Shown piece after piece: positions 33,427-40,707 of a stretch of 63,092 bases of DNA (positions are counted from its first letter, which is position 1; each line of letters begins with the position of its first letter). The position numbers and the translations under genes are program-made. Below the pieces are notes generated by a model. The model was given only the letters and a program-made list of their open reading frames with translations, searched no databases and had not been told where the DNA came from. Source of the DNA: Mesorhizobium sp. BR1-1-16 (GTDB taxonomy: Bacteria; Pseudomonadota; Alphaproteobacteria; Rhizobiales; Kaistiaceae); NCBI RefSeq assembly GCF_020165495.1, contig NZ_JAIUIE010000017.1:1-63092 (forward strand). Reading direction: 5' to 3'.

Positions 33427-33940
33427 GCGCGCTCACCTCAGATTGGATCGGGCCGCCATTGGGGCCGGACACCTCGACGCGGTCTTTGAACATGCCCAGA
33501 TGCTTGCCGAGGTCGACGAGAGCAGCGCGCTTGTCATGTAGCTTGAACTTGACCCGGCGGACATCGCGAGCGTCATCGCCGCGGCCGTCCTTAAAGTCTT
33601 CGACTGTCACCTCAGCCAAAGCCGCGGCCTGGCCTTCTGTCAGCCGCGAAAAGTCCAGATACGGGTCGCCATCGGGACCGGCCCGCATGTAGTCGAGCAT
33701 GTTGGCAAAGCCGATCTTGGCCAGCTCCGTCACGACGCGCTCAATGGTCACCCCGACCTTGGTCGCCGCCTTCTCCTGGATATCGGCAACTCGTGCCACA
33801 ACGTTCACATTTGTTGACAGGCGCGAGGCCGCTGAACGGCTCTCTGCGTATCCGGCGGTCTGGTAGGCTTCTGTGGCGCTCTGCCCTTTGGCGAGCGCCT
33901 GCGCGAACGCCTCATGCCTTGGGTTTTTGAGGACGGACAT
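33350..33940 (-). CDS. terS: Terminase small subunit (Terminase_2-like)
   Basis: 196 aa. NPRHEAFAQALAKGQSATEA followed by YQTAGYAESRSAASRLSTN is the typical N-terminal HTH of this family. Central IERVVTELAKIGFANMLDYM and C-terminal FKLHDKRAALVDLGKHLGMF also fit. It recognises the packaging site and recruits TerL. Confidence 0.9.
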   Translation of the reverse strand: MSVLKNPRHEAFAQALAKGQSATEAYQTAGYAESRSAASRLSTNVNVVARVADIQEKAATKVGVTIERVVTELAKIGFANMLDYMRAGPDGDPYLDFSRLTEGQAAALAEVTVEDFKDGRGDDARDVRRVKFKLHDKRAALVDLGKHLGMFKDRVEVSGPNGGPIQSEVSARDILAGKLARLAGRGGTTGDTGRSD

Positions 33941-34055
33941 CGACCCGCTTGGGAAAGGCGATGACGCGCGTCACGGCCTGGTTGATGGTGTTGCCGGCCT
34001 TGGAGGCTGCGGCCTTGATGGCTTCACGGCGGCGGAGGCAGGCGGCGCAGGGCAT
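33912..34055 (-). CDS. 47-aa phage protein with N-terminal CxxC
   Basis: MPCAACLRRREAIKAAASKA, then a helical basic part (ITRVIAFPKR-like VTRVIAFPKRVDVRP). The ATG follows the stop of the preceding gene directly (TAGATG), and the end overlaps terS by 29 nt out of frame. The size, coupling and conserved-looking MPCxxCxxRREAIK start support a real gene. Function unknown; possibly a transcription or packaging cofactor. Confidence 0.55.
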   Translation of the reverse strand: MPCAACLRRREAIKAAASKAGNTINQAVTRVIAFPKRVDVRPQKPKA

Positions 34056-34358
34056 CTAGTCCTTCGGCAGCGGAGGCGATGGCCTCGTCCTACCGCCTGT
34101 CTCTTCTCGCAGCAGATCGCCAGCGCTTTTGCCGTCATGCTCAACGGCTCCGCCACCGCCCGCACCCGACCCGACCCGGTGACTCTCAGCGAGCCATGCC
34201 AGAAGTTCGTCGAACGTTGAGAAAGCAGCTTCTGCGCTGATGAAGCCTGGCCCGTTGTCGATTGAAACCACCCATCCGCAGAATTGCCCAGGGCGAACCT
34301 TGAACCCGCCATGCAGAAGTGCGGTGCGGACGATGGGTACGGGTCCGGACAGGAGCAT
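34056..34358 (-). CDS. Hypothetical phage protein
   Basis: 100 aa from ATG 34358. LLHGGFKVRPGQFCGWVVSI, then AAFSTFDELLAWLAESHRVG and a Gly/Arg-rich tail. It resembles nothing I can name. Tight spacing with the next small gene argues that it is translated. Confidence 0.5.
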   Translation of the reverse strand: MLLSGPVPIVRTALLHGGFKVRPGQFCGWVVSIDNGPGFISAEAAFSTFDELLAWLAESHRVGSGAGGGGAVEHDGKSAGDLLREETGGRTRPSPPLPKD

Positions 34359-34390
34359 GCTCGTCTCGCTGGTTGAGGCTGTGGTGGAGG

Positions 34391-34579
34391 CTAGCCGCGG
34401 ATGATCTCGACATCTTGCGGCCGAGCGCAGCGCTGGAATGACCGGACCCGCTCTTCTTTGGCCGAGGCGCAGTCGAAGCAACGCACAGCCTGCGGGTTTA
34501 CTCGGATCCTGGCTTGCTCGATCTGCTCGCCGCACTCACGGCAAGGCTTGCCGAACACGGGGCGAATGATCTTTGCCAT
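34391..34579 (-). CDS. TraR/DksA-like zinc-finger protein
   Basis: 62 aa. FGKPCRECGEQIEQARIRVN then PQAVRCFDCASAKEERVR. Spacing CxxC-x(17)-CxxC is that of the TraR/DksA C4 zinc finger. Phage TraR proteins bind the RNA polymerase secondary channel; at 62 aa this one keeps mainly the zinc domain. Located at the start of the late block, so a role in late transcription is possible but inferred. Confidence 0.72.
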   Translation of the reverse strand: MAKIIRPVFGKPCRECGEQIEQARIRVNPQAVRCFDCASAKEERVRSFQRCARPQDVEIIRG

Positions 34580-34591
34580 GCTTCTGGCGCC

Positions 34592-34765
34592 TCAGTTGAT
34601 CCGCCGGGAATAACGCCGCTTCGAATTGTAGAGCAACTGTTCCAGCCGCAGGTCATCCACAAAGCCTATCGAGCCGTTGGGCCTCTTGCCCTTGCATTTG
34701 AGCTGCGATGCCCGGGAGGCCCTGAGCTTCGCAACCCTTCGCTTGGCTTCATGACACGCTTGCAT
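34592..34765 (-). CDS. Small basic phage protein
   Basis: 57 aa: MQACHEAKRRVAKLRASRAS, then NGSIGFVDDLRLEQLLYNSK and a basic end RRYSRRIN. Very Lys/Arg-rich and probably nucleic-acid binding. Starts 5 nt after the stop of the upstream ORF and ends 12 nt before the TraR-like gene. No database family recognised. Confidence 0.5.
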   Translation of the reverse strand: MQACHEAKRRVAKLRASRASQLKCKGKRPNGSIGFVDDLRLEQLLYNSKRRYSRRIN

Positions 34766-34770
34766 GGCGC

Positions 34771-35016
34771 TCAGTGCTGTTTGTCGCCGGCCTCTATTGC
34801 CGGCATTATGAGGTATCGACGCGGGCCGGGCGCTACGCCGGCTTTCCGCCTCACCGGGCGCATACCCCCAGCTGTGTTGGCGGATTTCTCACGACCCGCT
34901 TTCGCGTTGGAGGCCGCCTCAGTCGTGTCTGCTTTCCACACCGCCGCGTCGAATAGTGACCAGCCGGGGTGCGCATCGTTGAGAGGCGTGGCCGGTGCTG
35001 TTCTCGTCTGCCCCAT
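34771..35016 (-). CDS. Doubtful small ORF, possible first gene of the late block
   Basis: 81 aa if started at ATG 35016. Basic, Pro/Gly/Ala-rich, with no motif. A ribosome site is weak (GGAG 14 nt upstream). It is kept because its stop lies 5 nt before a plausible start and nothing else occupies the stretch. The start codon overlaps one copy of a 13-bp repeat. Confidence 0.3.
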   Translation of the reverse strand: MGQTRTAPATPLNDAHPGWSLFDAAVWKADTTEAASNAKAGREKSANTAGGMRPVRRKAGVAPGPRRYLIMPAIEAGDKQH

Positions 35017-35138
35017 CGGGCTAAATTGATGGCTCCATCATCGGGTTTCGTGCACGTCCGCCGATGACACCGTGTGACACGCGTTGGGTTGGCGGAAGCC
35101 AGAGCCCGGAGCCGACCTACATTGCCCCATCGGGCAAT
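35009..35138. repeat. Two copies of a 13-bp GC-rich palindromic repeat; second copy forms a hairpin
   Basis: TGCCCCATCGGGC occurs at 35010-35021 (plus flanking t) and 35123-35135, about 114 bp apart, both followed by AAATT-like or AATTT sequence. The second copy is part of a perfect 7-bp hairpin, ATTGCCC-CATC-GGGCAAT (35121-35138). The stretch 35017-35218 otherwise has no gene. It separates the replication block from the late block, so it could hold a terminator, late-promoter control or packaging signal; the choice is open. Confidence 0.5.
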
Positions 35139-35218
35139 TTCAGTTCTTACCGCGTGGCATTTCGTGGAACTGTTTTCCACAACCACCGGGTTTTTGGCCC
35201 GCACCGCGCAATTTCATT

Positions 35219-35869
35219 CTACGCCGCCAGACCATCCTCAACCCGCTGCATCTTGGCGCGGCGGCGGCGCTCCTGCTCCTTGCGGCGCTCGGCGTTCGTC
35301 TTGGCCAGCCAGCGTTCGAATGCTTCGGGATCGTCGGGAAGGCCGGCATCCGGTCTGGCATCCTCGGTCATGAAAGACCTCGGCGACGCGACTTCGGGCA
35401 GGCTATCAATTTGCATCCCGTTTATGCCCTCATGTGTGGACACGCGTCCATAGTCCGGATATCGCAAGTTTATGCAGGCCTTACAAAGACTTGCGGAAAT
35501 CCGTTCGTAAATGAGTTGTAGCAACCGATCGGCTGACCTGCGGACAATCCGGTTTTTCTTGCACCAGGATGCAAAACTCTGCTTCCGCGCCTCGCATACG
35601 GCACGAGCCCAGACGATTTGTCGAGACCGATCATCATCGACCAGGGCCGACAACCATGCCTGCGCTTCATTGGCGCGTGAGATGTGGGCCGCGGTCGGGA
35701 CGTAGCGGGTCTTGACGGCCGTGTAGCCGTAGGCGTCGCTCTTCTCCTGAGCGAAGACGGGCCAGCAGCTCTTGAGAGCGCCGGGGCCGATCCGTCCGGC
35801 AACGATGTGGTCCATGGTGTCGGCCGCCTCAACGAGACGCTCGCGGACCAGCATTGCATTCCAGTTCAT
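35219..35869 (-). CDS. DUF6362-like phage protein
   Basis: 216 aa, start shared with the previous stop (TGATG). LVEAADTMDHIVAGRIGPGA, then PVFAQEKSDAYGYTAVKTRY, IVWARAVCEARKQSFASWCK and DRLLQLIYERISASLC. This DNA-binding-like helical protein is common in alphaproteobacterial phages. The C-terminal 70 residues are charged and Arg-rich. Last gene of the replication block; function unknown. Confidence 0.65.
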   Translation of the reverse strand: MNWNAMLVRERLVEAADTMDHIVAGRIGPGALKSCWPVFAQEKSDAYGYTAVKTRYVPTAAHISRANEAQAWLSALVDDDRSRQIVWARAVCEARKQSFASWCKKNRIVRRSADRLLQLIYERISASLCKACINLRYPDYGRVSTHEGINGMQIDSLPEVASPRSFMTEDARPDAGLPDDPEAFERWLAKTNAERRKEQERRRRAKMQRVEDGLAA

Positions 35870-36282
35870 CACAGAAGCTCTCCTTGAGGCGCAGAGTTGA
35901 GGAGGGATCGAAGGGCGATGACGAGGATCATGTAGATCCGACACCGCTTGGAGAACCGGCGGCCGGCCATGGCATCCCGGCGCACCGCAGCGAGGTCGAT
36001 GGTATCGAAGGCGGTCATGAATTCCCCGGCCCTGACCTCGGCCCATTCGGGGAAGTCGATCACCACGTCGGACACGGCGAGGATTGTTTCGGACCAGAGC
36101 TCGGCGGTGTTGTTGCGCGACCAGAGGATGGCCTTCAGCACGAACAGGAGATGGCCGTCGCCGTGCTTCGCAGCGATGCGCCGCATGACCTGCCTGGCAT
36201 GGGTCTGACGCGGCCGCCGACGGCGCCGGTAGGGCACGATCTTGATGCCGAGTTGGTCGCAGAGGCGATCGATCTTGGACAC
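35869..36282 (-). CDS. Hypothetical phage protein of the replication block
   Basis: 137 aa. MSKIDRLCDQLGIKIVPYRR followed by RRRPRQTHARQVMRRIAAKH, then GDGHLLFVLKAILWSRNN. A basic N-terminus and helical core; similar genes sit beside replication helicases in rhizobial phages. No catalytic motif. Confidence 0.6.
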   Translation of the reverse strand: MSKIDRLCDQLGIKIVPYRRRRRPRQTHARQVMRRIAAKHGDGHLLFVLKAILWSRNNTAELWSETILAVSDVVIDFPEWAEVRAGEFMTAFDTIDLAAVRRDAMAGRRFSKRCRIYMILVIALRSLLNSAPQGELL

Positions 36283-36283
36283 G

Positions 36284-36574
36284 TCAGGCCGGGACCTTCA
36301 GATACCAGCCCTTGGCGCGGATGTTGATGATCTCTGCGCCGAGAGGGCGGACCATGTTGCGCGCCCGGCTGATATGCACCCTGAGGGTTACCGCCTCCAT
36401 CGGCTCGTGCCAGCCAGAGAGCTTCGCGATGAGCCGTTCGAGGGTAACCGGCCGCGGTGCGACCTCGGCGAGACAATGGATCAGTTCGGCGACAGTGGGC
36501 GTCGTCTGAACGGACATTACCCCGAGCTGAACCGTGTTCGTGGGCAGATCGACTGCCATGCGTGATGTGCTCAT
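36284..36574 (-). CDS. Small winged-helix (OmpR-type) DNA-binding protein
   Basis: 96 aa, ATGA-coupled to the helicase gene. VAPRPVTLERLIAKLSGWHE then EAVTLRVHISRARNMVRPLG and EIINIRAKGWYLKVPA. This is the Trans_reg_C winged helix (recognition helix VTLRVHISRAR, wing GWYL). It lacks a receiver domain. Probably a phage transcription or replication regulator. Confidence 0.75.
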   Translation of the reverse strand: MSTSRMAVDLPTNTVQLGVMSVQTTPTVAELIHCLAEVAPRPVTLERLIAKLSGWHEPMEAVTLRVHISRARNMVRPLGAEIINIRAKGWYLKVPA

Positions 36575-37998
36575 AGCTCGAGCCCCTGTTGTCCGCCGCG
36601 CCATTCGTCGACCAAGCTGCCGAACCTGGTGTATTTCGCCTCCCGCTTGAGGATCTCCCGTCCGCCCTGGGCAAACCGAGCCTTGAGGCAGATGATCTCC
36701 GCCTTGCCCCGGACCATCTCGCGACGATCCTCGATCTCGATCTTCTTCTTGTCGGTGCGGGCCATCGCAAGCATGTGGTCGATCCACTGCTCCTCGATGT
36801 AGAGGGCGAGAAGGCCGTCAAGGTTCTCCAGTGCGCCGGCGCCGCCGTAGCAGTCGCCCCGAACCGGACGGGGATTGTCGCGCCCGCCGCCGTCGCTGTT
36901 GCGCTGCATCAGCAGGATGCCGGCATTCTCCGTCTCGACCATGAGGGCCTTCAGGTCGCCATAGACCTGATTGACGCCCTCGGCGAGCATGGTCCGGCGA
37001 TCGGTGAAGCTGAGGCGCTTGGCGTGGTCGATGATGACGAGCCCGCGCCCGAACTGCCGGTTGAAGGCTCTGACCCACATGCCGATCTCGGCCGTGGTCG
37101 GACGGCCCATCTTGCGGACCAGCAGCGGCAGCTTCGCGAGCTCGTTGATAACCGAAATGCTGGCCGCGACTTCCTTCTCGCTCGCCCTGCCCTTGCGGAG
37201 ATCCGATGACTGGACCGATGCGCGCTGCGAGGCTATCTGGCGATAGACGTCAGAGGGCTTCTGATCGCCGGAGAGAAAGAGGACCGGCACACCATTGCGC
37301 AGCGCATACTCGGCCGCCTGAAGCGCGAAGCTGGTCTTGCCGCCGCCGCTGTCGGCGAGGAGCCCGATGAGCCAACCATATTCGAGGTCGTCGCCGAGGA
37401 CGTTGGCGATCTCGGGCAAAAACCATGGCACCGCCTCGCTCGCCTGGCGCTGATAGGCGAGGCTGATCTCCTCGATGGCCTGCTTTGCCGGATCGGTATC
37501 CTCGACCGGCTTATGGCGGCCTGCGGCCTCGGCAAAGGCCTCCTCGCAATCCTTGAGGATGTCCTCGATCTTCGCGATCGGGTTCGCCGACATCGCCATG
37601 TCGCGAATGTCTTCGGCTGCTCGAATCATCGCGCGCCGGATCGCCAGAGCTCGGATGCCCTGCGCATAGTCGACCGCATTCATCGGCAGTCCGGCTTCGG
37701 ACATCAGGTGGATCAGGTATTCGATGAGCGTCCAATGCTCGACGCGGATCGACGGATCAAAGGCGCCCTTGAGCGTCACCGGGTTCGCCGGCCGGCCCTG
37801 CGAGATCAGCGCGGCCGACGCGCGCCAGATGTCCTTGTGGATCTGCAGGAAGAAGTCGTCGGCATCGACGAAGCCGGACACCCGGTCGAATATCGCCTGA
37901 TCCCGCATGAGGCAGCCGATGAGCCCGATTTCGAGCTCGAGGTTCTGCGGCAAGGGAAGCGGCTCGTCATAGGGCTGGAAGGGATGGACGTTGCTCAT
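36571..37998 (-). CDS. DnaB-like replicative helicase
   Basis: 475 aa. N-terminal DnaB domain: NLELEIGLIGCLMRDQAIFD with FVDADDFFLQIHKDIWRASA. RecA-like C-terminal domain: Walker A LLADSGGGKTSFALQ (K221), QKPSDVYRQIASQRASV, Walker B-like RGLVIIDHAKRLSF, and LLMQRNSDGGGRDNPRPVRG with an arginine finger candidate. It loads on the phage origin and unwinds DNA 5' to 3'. No primase or DNA polymerase gene is seen, so host enzymes must be used. Confidence 0.88.
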   Translation of the reverse strand: MSNVHPFQPYDEPLPLPQNLELEIGLIGCLMRDQAIFDRVSGFVDADDFFLQIHKDIWRASAALISQGRPANPVTLKGAFDPSIRVEHWTLIEYLIHLMSEAGLPMNAVDYAQGIRALAIRRAMIRAAEDIRDMAMSANPIAKIEDILKDCEEAFAEAAGRHKPVEDTDPAKQAIEEISLAYQRQASEAVPWFLPEIANVLGDDLEYGWLIGLLADSGGGKTSFALQAAEYALRNGVPVLFLSGDQKPSDVYRQIASQRASVQSSDLRKGRASEKEVAASISVINELAKLPLLVRKMGRPTTAEIGMWVRAFNRQFGRGLVIIDHAKRLSFTDRRTMLAEGVNQVYGDLKALMVETENAGILLMQRNSDGGGRDNPRPVRGDCYGGAGALENLDGLLALYIEEQWIDHMLAMARTDKKKIEIEDRREMVRGKAEIICLKARFAQGGREILKREAKYTRFGSLVDEWRGGQQGLEL

Positions 37999-38639
37999 GC
38001 TGCTCTCCGTTGCCCGGCGATCAGTGCGCGGACGTCCATTGAATTGCCCTCGACGGCGACATGACAGGCGATGCCGAAGGCGTCCGACTGGTCCATGTTC
38101 TTGATGGCGAAGCCGGCCCGAAGCCCGATCGAGCTCGCCCACATCTTCGTCTCGCGTTTCGCCCAGCCGGCGCGCTCCTTCTCAGGGGTGCCGACCGGGG
38201 CTCTGGTTGCGACGCCGCAGGTCTTGCGCCATGTCGCCGGCAGCATCCGCTTCGGTGGAACGGTGCGGATATGGTAGCGGCGGCACATGGTGTAGGCGGC
38301 GCCCTGCAGAGCCGGCAGGATGAGCATCGTATGAGGGTTCGAGGCCAGTTCCTCGACCGTCCGGCTGGCGAAGAACTCGTCAGTGATGACCCGCTTCTTC
38401 TTCGGAAGGGCGCGGAGCGGCGCCTCGATGCCAGCGAGGTCGACCCTCAGCCCCGCCTTGCGCCATTCCTTCAGCAGCGTGTCGAGCTCGTCGGAAAGCA
38501 CGCCGCAGTTCTCGTGAAAGTCATCCCCGCGGCAGGCGAACGAGCCGAGCGTGACGCGCGGGAAGCGCGCCTCGCCCATTTCCTCGATGAGGCAAAATCC
38601 CGTCGATGCGGATGACAAGTCCAGCCCGAGGAAGTTCAT
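37995..38639 (-). CDS. RuvC-like Holliday junction resolvase
   Basis: 214 aa. RNase H fold motifs: FLGLDLSSASTGFCLIEE (first catalytic Asp in D-L-S-S), LAGIEAPLRALPKKK (Glu), HTMLILPALQGAAYTMCRRY and a final MDQSDAFGIACHVAV (Asp pair). Phage RuvC-like enzymes cut branched DNA before packaging. Coupled to the helicase gene by ATGA. Confidence 0.83.
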   Translation of the reverse strand: MNFLGLDLSSASTGFCLIEEMGEARFPRVTLGSFACRGDDFHENCGVLSDELDTLLKEWRKAGLRVDLAGIEAPLRALPKKKRVITDEFFASRTVEELASNPHTMLILPALQGAAYTMCRRYHIRTVPPKRMLPATWRKTCGVATRAPVGTPEKERAGWAKRETKMWASSIGLRAGFAIKNMDQSDAFGIACHVAVEGNSMDVRALIAGQRRAA

Positions 38640-39529
38640 GCTGGCCGCGCCTCCGATCTTGGGATCAGCGTGAGGGAGGCTTGCCCACGGGAACGGCCGG
38701 CCTTGGCGCGCTGGCGCTGAATATGGTTGCGGATGATCTCGCTGCCGAGCGTGGGGCCATTGAGCCAGGAGAGAGCCGCTTCGCGCGGGAATCGCCAGCG
38801 CCGGTCGGCATCGATGCTTTCAGGTGTCCGAGCCGCGGCATAGCCCCCCTGGAGGCAGAAATCCTTCATTGCCCTTGTGATGACGCCGCCCGTCGTCCCG
38901 CGAACGCGCCCGTCTTTCGGGATGCCAGCGAGATCCATGATATCGCGGGCGGTCACGGTTCCGGCGAGATCGAATGCCGCGACCGGCTTTGCCAGCTTCA
39001 TCACTTCGAGGTCGCGCCGAAGCGCCGTCGCCTCCTCCATCATGAGTTCCATTCCGGCGCGAAGATCTTCCGTCTGTTTGACCACCACGCCCTTCAGGAT
39101 ACCGCCGAGGATAGCCTTCGACCGTTCGTCGAACTCGATCGTGCCGTGAGCGCCGCGCGCCGCAAAGCCGTCTGACCAATAGGCGGCGAGCGCGTCGTAG
39201 CATTCGCGCTGGTACGCGATGACCGTCTCCCGGATTTCAGGGCGGACGCGACCGGCGTCGATGCCGAAAAGGAACCCGTTGAGCATCTTCAGGGGGATTA
39301 CTGCCGCCTGTTGTGCCCCGCCTCGTGAAGGCATTGCCGTCATGGCAACACCTTCTGACAAGACAGCGTCACGCTCCACACGGCGCCATTGTGCGGACCA
39401 ATCGAGTCCCATACCTTCGACGATCGGCCTCAGCGCGACATGGGGCTGTCCTTCGACATCCACGGTGTCGATCTTGACGCCGCGAAATTCCACCACTCGA
39501 ACTGCCCCGCCATGCGTGCTACCCGACAT
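38636..39529 (-). CDS. Phage antirepressor with P22-AR/BRO-like N-terminal domain
   Basis: 297 aa. VEFRGVKIDTVDVEGQPHVA then LRPIVEGMGLDWSAQWRRVE, PLKMLNGFLFGIDAGRVRPE and YQRECYDALAAYWSDGF. This is the P22 antirepressor N-terminal domain. Residues 110-190 are coiled coil, then a second DNA-binding-like part (TVTARDIMDLAGIPKDGRVR). Likely counters CI or controls the lytic switch. Four-base overlap with the resolvase gene. Confidence 0.83.
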   Translation of the reverse strand: MSGSTHGGAVRVVEFRGVKIDTVDVEGQPHVALRPIVEGMGLDWSAQWRRVERDAVLSEGVAMTAMPSRGGAQQAAVIPLKMLNGFLFGIDAGRVRPEIRETVIAYQRECYDALAAYWSDGFAARGAHGTIEFDERSKAILGGILKGVVVKQTEDLRAGMELMMEEATALRRDLEVMKLAKPVAAFDLAGTVTARDIMDLAGIPKDGRVRGTTGGVITRAMKDFCLQGGYAAARTPESIDADRRWRFPREAALSWLNGPTLGSEIIRNHIQRQRAKAGRSRGQASLTLIPRSEARPA

Positions 39530-39833
39530 TGTCTCGTTTCCAGGTTGGTTTCGGGATGGGGCCGGGGCGGTCTCGGTCGCCAAACTTGCGACCGCCTCGG
39601 CTTTCTTTTGCTCGTGAGCACGGATTTGCCCGTCGGACGCGAGCTCGGCCGTTCCGCCATGCACGGATATCGCCGGACGAACTGGGGAAGACGAAGGTCT
39701 GCTCTTCGCCTCCGAAATCGGCAACGACGCGCGGGTGCTTGCCGCCATTCTCGACCCGGTAGGGGATGGCTACCCGGTCAAGCTCGGCGATGATTGCCCT
39801 CGCCTCTTCCGAATGAGTTGGCGTCGCGCACAT
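39519..39833 (-). CDS. HicA-like small protein, unknown function
   Basis: 104 aa. EEARAIIAELDRVAIPYRVE then NGGKHPRVVADFGGEEQTFV and FPSSSGDIRAWRNGRARVRR. The NGGKHxRV core is shared with HicA-type double-stranded-RNA-binding folds (catalytic His in GGKH). No HicB partner is seen. The C-terminal 45 residues are basic and low-complexity. It overlaps the antirepressor start by 11 nt. Confidence 0.55.
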   Translation of the reverse strand: MCATPTHSEEARAIIAELDRVAIPYRVENGGKHPRVVADFGGEEQTFVFPSSSGDIRAWRNGRARVRRANPCSRAKESRGGRKFGDRDRPGPIPKPTWKRDNVG

Positions 39834-39838
39834 GCGGG

Positions 39839-40540
39839 TTACTCCGCTGCGTGTGCCGCGACCTGGGCATCGTCCGGCCAAGGACCGCCGAACGGCTCCT
39901 CATCCTCGACGTCGGTCTGACCATCATCAGCTTCGTCGCCTTCGATGACCTCGGTCTCCGATTCCTCGGCCGCCTGCAGCGCGAACACGAGCTTGCGTTC
40001 CTCGGTGCCGCGGTAGTGACCCTCCAGCCAGCGCTGGCCGGCATCGGTGCTGAGATCGTGGGGATTGTGGTCGGCAGGCTCGCCAAAGCGGCCGGCGCGA
40101 AGCCCGTCGAGCTCGGCCTTCTCGTCGATCGGCGCCAGCGTCGGGGCAACCTCGAACAGATCGAGCTGCGACTTCTGCACGCCGATGCCGAGGATGTTGA
40201 GATATTGGAGGAGCTTCGTCATTTCATCGACGAATTCCTCGGCCTTCCCCGACTTCTGGATCTTCAGTGCCCGCTTGGCAGCGGCGAGGTTGACGCCCTT
40301 CGCCTCGGCCTTGGCATAGGTTGATCGCATAGAACCGTTCGTACTGGCGGCCTCATCCTGAGAGCGCCGCATCTCCGACAGGAGCACCGTGATCATGGCC
40401 TCCGGCGGCGGCACCGGCAGATTGTGTTCCTTGGGGGTCTCGGCTGCGATGTTCATGGATTTGATCTCCTTGATCTGAGCGAGGCGGGTTTCGATGCGGC
40501 GGGAGTCCTGGAGGTAGGCTTGGGTGCGGTTCGCGATCAT
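39839..40540 (-). CDS. Hypothetical phage protein with Rmf/CrpP-like C-terminal motif
   Basis: 233 aa from ATG 40540, which overlaps the previous stop (ATGA). An internal ATG at 40456 with a perfect AAGGAG is an alternative start giving 205 aa. The helical N-terminal part contains MRSTYAKAEAKGVNLAAAKR. A motif HNPHDLSTDAGQRWLEGHYR near residue 162 recalls the short ribosome-modulation-factor/CrpP-like segment found in alphaproteobacterial phages. The C-terminus is acidic. Confidence 0.6.
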   Translation of the reverse strand: MIANRTQAYLQDSRRIETRLAQIKEIKSMNIAAETPKEHNLPVPPPEAMITVLLSEMRRSQDEAASTNGSMRSTYAKAEAKGVNLAAAKRALKIQKSGKAEEFVDEMTKLLQYLNILGIGVQKSQLDLFEVAPTLAPIDEKAELDGLRAGRFGEPADHNPHDLSTDAGQRWLEGHYRGTEERKLVFALQAAEESETEVIEGDEADDGQTDVEDEEPFGGPWPDDAQVAAHAAE

Positions 40541-40707
40541 CCGTCACCCCTCGCGGTATCGAGGTCACGGACACAGACGGCGCCTTCACGAGCCCAGCGC
40601 TGCTCGCGGGCATCGTCAGGCCGGGGCTGGATCTGCCCGGAGCGGATGCCGATCTCTCTCTGGCATGCGCGGGCGAGGGTGTAGGACTTGTGGCCGTCGT
40701 CGAGCAT
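40537..40707 (-). CDS. Small basic phage protein
   Basis: 56 aa: MLDDGHKSYTLARACQREIG, then a charged tail ending VRDLDTARGDG. It is coupled on both sides: its ATG shares bases with the methyltransferase stop (TGATG) and its stop overlaps the next ATG. Function unknown. Confidence 0.55.
   Translation of the reverse strand: MLDDGHKSYTLARACQREIGIRSGQIQPRPDDAREQRWAREGAVCVRDLDTARGDG

Noticed and set aside
35010-35021. CCCCATCGGG as a further CI operator
   Set aside because: The half-sites are separated by 3 bases, not 5, and the right half lacks the fourth G. It does not fit the four sites in the control region.
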